Source of the DNA: an uncultured Eubacteriales bacterium | GTDB taxonomy: Bacteria; Bacillota; Clostridia; Oscillospirales; CAG-272 | Assembly: GCA_934401725.1 (NCBI GenBank) | Contig: CAKRSS010000002.1 | Span: forward strand, 1-64,000 | DNA length: 64,000 bases | Direction: 5' to 3' | Notes under the pieces: model-generated | Told to the model about the DNA's origin: nothing | The model's input: the letters and a program-made list of their open reading frames with translations, nothing else | Databases searched by the model: none | Shown here: in pieces, positions 59,714-64,000 of the stretch | Position numbering within the stretch: the stretch's first letter is position 1 | How the letters are laid out: each line of letters begins with the position of its first letter | Program-made: the position numbers and the translations under genes

Positions 59714-59748
59714 AAAAAAGGCAGCTTTCCTTGAAAGCCGCCTTTTTG
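59714..59748 (+). terminator. Terminator of alr
   Basis: AAAAAAGGCAGCTTTC / GAAAGCCGCCTTTTT, with T run on the plus strand. Confidence 0.8.
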
Positions 59749-59763
59749 CTGTCTCATGACGCA

Positions 59764-59789
59764 AAAAGCCCCGCGCAAGGCGGGGCTTT
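59764..59789 (-). terminator. Terminator of the minus-strand DUF624 unit
   Basis: AAAGCCCCGC, GCAAG, GCGGGGCTTT; the minus strand continues with a T run, so it closes the leftward unit. Confidence 0.75.
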
Positions 59790-59836
59790 AACATGCTTTT
59801 GAGTGCAGAATTTCGTTTTAACCGCTGATTTTTCAG

Positions 59837-60901
59837 TCAAAGCGTACCTTCTACGGTGTTCTGACCAGTCTCCGTACCGGAATCGGTGTCGGTGTCAGTG
59901 TCCGCATCGTCGTCAAGAGTTTTTTCCTCGTCGCCTCCGTCTGTATCATTCGGATGGTCGGGATCGTCTTTTTTGCTTACAACGGGGTCTATCATGTATT
60001 TCTCAATGACGGGGTACGCCGCGTATGCCTTGACAAAGAACGAAGTTCCGATAAAATAGAACAGCGGCAGGATCAGCGGCAGAATTATTCGCAGCGGGAA
60101 CAATACGATAGTCAGCCCTATATTGATTGCGGCGAGCACGAAAAGTCCGAGCGTTGCAACAACGTTGCGTTTGACGCCGAGCGCCGTGAATATCAGCGAG
60201 TTTTTGAGTATCTTCCACAAGCTGATGTCGAACGTTATCATCTGCATGTAGGTGTAGAAGCGCATGGTGTAGTAGATGTATATTATCGCAACCGTGGCAA
60301 AATACATCACATTGAGCATGAACGTTTCGGCGTGATACCTGAAATACAGGTAGTCAACAATCAGCACGCCGATAAACAGGCAGTCCAAGAGCCCCATGAT
60401 GAGCCCCTGACGCCAGTTCTTTTTTATGGCGTAGAAGTAGTCTGATATGACAAAAACGGGATCTCCGCGCACAAGGCTGCGCGCAAGATAGGTTCCGGCA
60501 ACGTTCTGCCATCCGAAGGTTATGACGTACACCACGCCAATCGCGGCTATTACGTAGTAGACGTACGAATTGTAGACCGGCACCGAAAGCTGACGGCCGT
60601 TAATCGCCATCATAATGTCCGCCGCAGGCGACCTCGACATAAACGACGCGCCGTACAGAGTAGGGAAGAGCGGGCTGCCCGACGACAGCGTCGTCGGCCC
60701 CATGATGAAGACCGCGGCGGAAATAATTATGGGCAGCACCAAAAAGATAAGTATCAGATTGACCGACAGCAGCTTCGAAAACTTGCGGAAGTAGAGCTTG
60801 AAAAAGTTTACGAAATTCTTGGGACCCTCCTCAACTTTTTCGACGCCTTTGCCGTCGCGATTCATGTCAAATAATTTGAACTTCTTTTTCTTTTTTTCCA
60901 A
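59837..60901 (-). CDS. DUF624 (YesL-like) membrane protein
   Basis: A 354-residue protein, with a basic N-terminus, about six membrane helices (for example 40-68, 115-135, 170-190, 200-225, 235-275), and an acidic Asp/Thr-rich cytoplasmic tail (about 315-354). Blocks such as 'FFKLYFRKFSKLLSVNLILI' and 'QMITFDISLWKILKNSLIF' fit DUF624, often found near carbohydrate or envelope genes. Role unknown. 12 bases after the next membrane gene. Confidence 0.75.
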   Translation of the reverse strand: MEKKKKKFKLFDMNRDGKGVEKVEEGPKNFVNFFKLYFRKFSKLLSVNLILIFLVLPIIISAAVFIMGPTTLSSGSPLFPTLYGASFMSRSPAADIMMAINGRQLSVPVYNSYVYYVIAAIGVVYVITFGWQNVAGTYLARSLVRGDPVFVISDYFYAIKKNWRQGLIMGLLDCLFIGVLIVDYLYFRYHAETFMLNVMYFATVAIIYIYYTMRFYTYMQMITFDISLWKILKNSLIFTALGVKRNVVATLGLFVLAAINIGLTIVLFPLRIILPLILPLFYFIGTSFFVKAYAAYPVIEKYMIDPVVSKKDDPDHPNDTDGGDEEKTLDDDADTDTDTDSGTETGQNTVEGTL

Positions 60902-60913
60902 TTTAATTATCCT

Positions 60914-61540
60914 TTACAAAATGAATATAAGACACAAACGATACCCGACCGTTATCATAAGTGTGTACCCAAATGACACAAAAAGCCAGAGTATATAGTT
61001 CCAGAAACATCGCGACGTCAGCATGACGCGCGGATGCCCGATTTTACTAAGCTCATCCGCCGCAAGCTCCGCGCGCACGCACGACGCGACCATAAGCGCG
61101 CAGTGGAGCAGTCCTGCGATAACAGCGACCGTCGGCCACAGCACACCCGTGCAGACCTGCGTCAGCATACACCCAAACGACCACCCGACGGCGATTCCGT
61201 AAAACGTCAGCGAGAGGCGGCAAAGCGGCGCGGTGATGTATGTAAAACCCGATATTATAATTATAGCCGATATTTTGAATATGTCAACCGAATTATAAAT
61301 TATTGAAGCAATAAAGTCAAATATTTTTACGTTTTTCGCGGGCTGTGCAAGTTCTTCCAGATGGTTATAGACCGTTCGCGGCAAAGCGTTCGGCCACAGA
61401 CGGTATATCAGCGCACCGAAACCGACTGCGAGCGCCAATATAAAGATGTAAGAAAGACAGAGCCTCAGCCGTACATAGGCGGAACCGGTACCGTGGCCGA
61501 CCCGTCCGAGCGGTTGTTTTGCGGTAGCTTGCATGAACAT
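60914..61540 (-). CDS. Five-helix membrane protein, distant SpoIIM-like
   Basis: A 208-residue protein with five membrane segments. The stretch 'DIFKISAIIIISGFTYITAPLC' then 'YGIAVGWSFGC' resembles the loop-helix arrangement of SpoIIM (a sporulation septum protein), but the match is weak and the N-terminus differs. ATG 61540 with GGAGG about 8 bases upstream; 61534 is an alternative. Co-transcribed with the DUF624 gene. Confidence 0.45.
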   Translation of the reverse strand: MFMQATAKQPLGRVGHGTGSAYVRLRLCLSYIFILALAVGFGALIYRLWPNALPRTVYNHLEELAQPAKNVKIFDFIASIIYNSVDIFKISAIIIISGFTYITAPLCRLSLTFYGIAVGWSFGCMLTQVCTGVLWPTVAVIAGLLHCALMVASCVRAELAADELSKIGHPRVMLTSRCFWNYILWLFVSFGYTLMITVGYRLCLIFIL

Positions 61541-61585
61541 TCACCTCCGTGTTTTATACATCTTATTAACGGAGGCGGCGGAATA

Positions 61586-62344
61586 TTATCTGTTTTGCCG
61601 CATTATTTCAAACGCGATAACAGCGGCGGACGAGGCCGTCGTGAGCGAGCCCATAAACGGGCGGCCGTAGTCTATGCGGACGGTCATATCCGACAGCGCG
61701 AGCAAGGAGCGCGAAATCCCGCGTTTTTCGCCACCTATGATAAGTAACAGCGGCGCGCGCAGGTCGGCTTCAAAAAGCGAGACAGAGTCTCGTATTCCGG
61801 CGCAGACGATTCTGTAGCCAGCCGCACGGAAGGCCGCGGTTGCTACGACCGGATCGTCGACATAGGTCGGTATCAGCTCGCTTGTGCCTGCTGACGACTT
61901 TATGACGGTCCCTGCGGCGCTTGTCCAGTTGCGCGGCGAAAGCACGATTCCGCTGAATCCTGCCGCGTAAAGCGACCGCACCGTGTACGCAAAGTTGAAC
62001 GGATCCTCGATGCCGTCAAGCAACGCGAAAATGCCGTCCACGGGCAGACTTGCTGAATTTACGGCAGGGAAGCTGCGCCCGGAACACACGGCGACTATGC
62101 CGCCGTGCGTGTTGCCTGCGCTCATTTCATCGAGCCGCTCTGGTGGAACTACGGATATTTCATAGCTCAGATTGTGAGAATTGGTTCTCAGAAAGCCGAT
62201 TTCACGCGATTTCTTGCCGACAACGGACTCTGATATGTATATGTGGATAATTTTACGGTCATTAACCCCGGAGTTTACGGCGTTTATAAGCGCGGAAACC
62301 GAGGTCATGCCTTCAATTATTATATTGTCGTCCGGGATAGCCAT
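61586..62344 (-). CDS. TrmH/SpoU-family RNA 2'-O-methyltransferase
   Basis: A 252-residue SPOUT enzyme. N-terminal substrate-binding domain, then 'LLDGIEDPFNFAYTVRSLYAAGF' (motif 1, with the conserved N and R), 'LLLIIGGEKRGIS' (motif 2 of the AdoMet knot) and 'MGSLTTASSAAVIAFE' (motif 3, with Thr where most relatives have Asn). Methylates a ribose in rRNA or tRNA; target unknown. Separated by 45 bases from the next minus-strand gene. Confidence 0.82.
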   Translation of the reverse strand: MAIPDDNIIIEGMTSVSALINAVNSGVNDRKIIHIYISESVVGKKSREIGFLRTNSHNLSYEISVVPPERLDEMSAGNTHGGIVAVCSGRSFPAVNSASLPVDGIFALLDGIEDPFNFAYTVRSLYAAGFSGIVLSPRNWTSAAGTVIKSSAGTSELIPTYVDDPVVATAAFRAAGYRIVCAGIRDSVSLFEADLRAPLLLIIGGEKRGISRSLLALSDMTVRIDYGRPFMGSLTTASSAAVIAFEIMRQNR

Positions 62345-62456
62345 GAGCGCACCACCTTGTAATATTTAACAGTATATCCATAACAATAATTTGGTAATAT
62401 ATCCATGTCACTCGCATATTATTTAATGAAATAATCAGACACGGAGCGGATTTGAT

Positions 62457-62735
62457 ATGATGTACATTTCAGCAAGTAAGGAACGGTGCGTACAACTGGC
62501 GTGGTATATGCTTGAAAACAACGCCACGGTCAGAAGCGCCGCCAAGAAATTCGGCATAAGCAAAAGCACCGTACATAAAGACGTAACCCAGAATCTCAAG
62601 CGGATAAACAAGCCGCTGTACACAGAAGTCAAAAAGCTGCTCGAGCGAAACAAACAGGAACGCCATCTGCGCGGCGGCCAGGCGACCCGCCGCAAATACC
62701 TGCATATAGACGAACACGGGAATAAAATTGATTGA
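62457..62735 (+). CDS. spoIIID: Sporulation transcriptional regulator SpoIIID
   Basis: A 92-residue helix-turn-helix regulator of mother-cell genes. The block 'AAKKFGISKSTVHKDVTQNL' (about residues 27-46) and 'HLRGGQATRRKYL' (about 71-83) are diagnostic. ATG 62457 is followed at once by ATG 62460; GGAG lies about 10 bases upstream. Together with spoIVFA/B and pdaA it marks a spore former. Confidence 0.95.
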   Translation: MMYISASKERCVQLAWYMLENNATVRSAAKKFGISKSTVHKDVTQNLKRINKPLYTEVKKLLERNKQERHLRGGQATRRKYLHIDEHGNKID

Positions 62736-62768
62736 GCCAGAAAACGTTGAGTAGCAAGCAAATAAATA

Positions 62769-62934
62769 AAGGCATCACCGCGTAATTCCGATGGCGCAAT
62801 TGCGCAGCCAGATTTTTCGTCAGATGAAACAAAAATCCGCAGGCTGTAGCAGCGCTACAGACAAGGATTTTTGTGAAATATGACGAAAAAATGCCCGGCA
62901 AGTGTGCCACTCGAACATTGCGCGGTGATGCCTT
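62769..62934 (-). mobile_element. MITE-like element, copy 3 (166 bp, inverted relative to copy 1)
   Basis: Ends AAGGCATCACCGCG and CGCGGTGATGCCTT are exact inverted repeats over 14 bases. The interior matches the reverse complement of copy 1 for most of its length, with a replaced central segment containing GTAGCAGCGCTAC, a small perfect hairpin. TAA flanks both ends. Lies in the gene-free stretch after spoIIID. Confidence 0.85.
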
Positions 62935-63055
62935 AACTCTTAGCGCCAACATGACACGCCGTATAATAACGTTCACATACAAGGAACGCCGTATTGACAA
63001 ACATAGTCACCAGACAAATCAAACGCAGAAGAAACCCGATGGCCGAGGCCAAAGG

Positions 63056-63246
63056 AGTCAAAAACTTCGGAAAAGTCTCAAATCGCCCTGTGTCGGCCTA
63101 TTTCGCTTCCCCCGATTATACAAAATTTGCATTTTGTATAATTGGGTGGCGGCGTTCAAAGCCGCCGCCCTGGCTGGGACAAGCCTTTCAGCTACTGCGC
63201 TGATACCTTAAAGCCTGTTGATTCCCTTTGCAGGACAGTCCTTTCT
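63056..63246 (-). ncRNA. Candidate structured RNA gene (leftward)
   Basis: Downstream of the leftward promoter at 63253-63281 no protein frame has an SD. The transcript would begin near 63246 and contains GGAC/GTCC and CAGC/GCTG hairpins enclosed by a GGGA...TCCC, CAA...TTG pairing (about 63189-63226), then the G+C-rich GGCGGCGG/CGCCGCC hairpin and the AT-rich palindrome. I could not match it to 6S, SRP, RNase P or tmRNA. The 3' end is a guess. Confidence 0.35.
63115..63142. repeat. Perfect 12-bp AT-rich inverted repeat
   Basis: ATTATACAAAAT, TTGC, ATTTTGTATAAT. Not followed by a T run on either strand, so not a plain terminator; it could be a protein-binding palindrome or an RNA hairpin. 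Confidence 0.6.
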
Positions 63247-63252
63247 GCCCTC

Positions 63253-63281
63253 ATGTTACCACAAAGCTAGTCACTTGTCAA
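63253..63281 (-). promoter_or_regulatory. Leftward promoter without an obvious gene
   Basis: Minus strand TTGACA (63281-63276), 17 bases, TAACAT (63258-63253). No coding frame with an SD follows. Confidence 0.55.
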
Positions 63282-63393
63282 GTGTCAGACGGACGGCGAG
63301 GCTGCAATTGAGGTCGTATTTTGTCCAAAATACACAATAACTATCCTTCAAACTGTTCAAAACAACAAAATTAAAGAATTTCTTATATTTAAT

Positions 63394-63422
63394 TTGCAAT
63401 AAGCGGCGCGATGTGTTATAAT
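63394..63422 (+). promoter_or_regulatory. Promoter of the 140-residue protein gene
   Basis: TTGCAA (63394-63399), 17 bases, TATAAT (63417-63422), 42 bases before the ATG at 63465. Confidence 0.7.
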
Positions 63423-63464
63423 AATTGCAGGCTACTAAGTTTTTTTGAAGGGATGGTCATATAA

Positions 63465-63887
63465 ATGGCAATTAAAATGCGCGTCCTCTATTGGACCAAC
63501 AAAGCCAAGGTAAAAACTCTGGCAAACGATCTTAAGAAAGAATTCGATCTGGCGCTGAACGCTGTCGACGCTATTCCGCCCGCCTACTCCTGCGACAAGG
63601 AGCGTCTCGTGGTGCTCTGCATCACCATCAAGGACGAACCGGACGACAAGCTGAGACTGTTCTGTCGCGAGCTGACTAAGGCTCGTGCACAGAACGTCGC
63701 GCTCATAATCGACGGCAACGAAAAAGGCGCCAAGTACATACAGGATATACTTCGCGAAGCCGGCACAAACCTCATAGAGGACGTCTGCTACTTCAAGGGC
63801 GGACTTCCCTTCCTGTCCAAGGTTTCCGACGAGGAGCGCAAGCCTGTCTTTGAATGGGCTCATCGCGTAGTCGACCAGCTTGCATAA
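63465..63887 (+). CDS. Conserved-looking 140-residue protein, unknown
   Basis: A soluble alpha/beta-looking protein: 'MRVLYWTNKAKVKTLANDL', 'ERLVVLCITIKDEPDDKLR', 'NVALIIDGNEKGAKYIQDIL' and 'VCYFKGGLPFLSK', alternating strands and helices in a flavodoxin-like order, though the usual FMN phosphate loop is not evident. ATG 63465 with GAAGGGA 11 bases upstream and a clear promoter. I do not recognise a characterised family. Ends just before a strong hairpin. Confidence 0.7.
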   Translation: MAIKMRVLYWTNKAKVKTLANDLKKEFDLALNAVDAIPPAYSCDKERLVVLCITIKDEPDDKLRLFCRELTKARAQNVALIIDGNEKGAKYIQDILREAGTNLIEDVCYFKGGLPFLSKVSDEERKPVFEWAHRVVDQLA

Positions 63888-63901
63888 GTAAACCGAGTAA
63901 A

Positions 63902-63942
63902 ACATCTCCGGAGATTTGGTTCTCCGGAGATGTTTTATTTTT
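63902..63942. terminator. Terminator between the last plus gene and a minus-strand gene
   Basis: ACATCTCCGGAGA / TCTCCGGAGATGT with loop TTTGGT, then TTTATTTTT; symmetric enough for both directions. Confidence 0.88.
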
Positions 63943-64000
63943 CCACAGGAAAGCGCATGGACTCAATCAAAAGCTCCCCCGAACGGTCGCTTACTGTGAT
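63935..64000 (-). CDS. C-terminal end of a minus-strand gene running out of the window
   Basis: Read on the minus strand from base 64000 there are 21 open codons ending in TAA (63937-63935): the tail reads 'TVSDRSGELLIESMRFPVEK'. The stop lies beside a two-way terminator, as expected for a converging gene. Too short to name. Confidence 0.4.
   Translation of the reverse strand: MTVSDRSGELLIESMRFPVEK

Larger units (their letters stand above)
62736..63464. other. Gene-free stretch after spoIIID (MITE, palindrome, orphan promoter, possible RNA)
   Basis: About 730 bases without a supported protein gene. From left: MITE copy 3 (62769-62934); a plus-strand open stretch (62994-63203) without SD or recognisable product; a perfect AT-rich palindrome (63115-63142); a G+C-rich hairpin GGCGGCG/CGCCGCC (near 63146-63168, plus-strand reading); a leftward consensus-like promoter (63253-63281); and the rightward promoter of the next gene (63394-63422). 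Confidence 0.7.

Noticed and set aside
62873..63211. 112-residue plus-strand frame beginning in the MITE
   Set aside because: Begins inside the repeat element, has no SD, and reads through the hairpin region; composition is not protein-like.
1..64000. tRNA and rRNA genes
   Set aside because: Scanned by eye for T-loop/anticodon-arm patterns and rRNA landmarks; nothing convincing was found.

Overview
This window looks like a chromosomal segment of a spore-forming, low-to-mid G+C Gram-positive bacterium of the Clostridia (Oscillospirales/Ruminococcaceae-like), with G+C in the mid-50s by eye. The reasons are a PolC-type DNA polymerase III, a PyrK/PyrD-1B dihydroorotate dehydrogenase, Prp with an N-terminally extended L27, the sporulation genes spoIVFA/spoIVFB, pdaA and spoIIID, consensus sigma-A promoters and strong AGGAGG ribosome binding sites. 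No rRNA, tRNA, CRISPR array or insertion sequence was recognised. Most of the window is core genome, broken by small accessory patches.

Layout. 1-5.4 kb: pyrimidine operon carB(partial)-pyrK-pyrD-pyrF-pyrE-pyrB, ending in a strong terminator; PyrB carries a PyrI-like zinc tail. 5.4-7.9 kb: ftsH and an HdeD-like membrane gene. 7.9-11.9 kb: an accessory patch with a two-gene membrane/Rossmann/RyR system under its own consensus promoter, a decaying zinc-ribbon gene and a Nudix hydrolase. 11.9-14.9 kb: lipoprotein/XRE regulator pair, xpt and a TraX-like gene. 15-19 kb (minus): potABCD polyamine importer. 19.2-20.4 kb (minus): spoIVFA-spoIVFB. 20.5-24.8 kb: a MITE-like element in the leader of a HAD hydrolase, a DUF1836 gene, and an NfeD-like/flotillin operon. 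24.8-26 kb: rplU-prp-rpmA with an L21-type leader. 26-37 kb: pyrH-frr-uppS-cdsA-dxr-rseP-ispG-polC, joining translation, isoprenoid and lipid synthesis and replication. 37-43.3 kb: a membrane protein, a degenerate M14 peptidase, YfhO-ruvA-ruvB and a DUF951 gene. 43.4-46.2 kb: argGH with ArgR-like boxes. 46.2-51.6 kb: a guanine-type riboswitch ahead of a BMP-family nucleoside ABC importer. 51.7-56.7 kb: dxs, then on the minus strand a MerR-DUF3887 regulator with an alpha/beta hydrolase, and malic enzyme. 56.9-59.7 kb: pdaA, a second polysaccharide deacetylase, alr. 59.8-62.3 kb (minus): DUF624 protein, a five-helix membrane protein and a TrmH/SpoU methyltransferase. 62.4-64 kb: spoIIID, a ~730-base gene-free stretch with another MITE copy and a possible RNA gene, a small conserved-looking protein and the tail of a minus-strand gene.

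The most unusual items are the RyR-domain membrane system (7.9-10.7 kb); a MerR regulator fused to the DUF3887 domain that is normally fused to the hydrolase encoded just downstream; the PyrB-zinc-tail fusion and its missing ordinary start codon, with a second gene (rseP) that seems to start at AUA; a pseudo-M14 peptidase; a three-copy family of MITE-like repeats; and an orphan promoter feeding a structured, gene-free region near 63.2 kb. All assignments come from reading the sequence and remembered family motifs; no database search was run.
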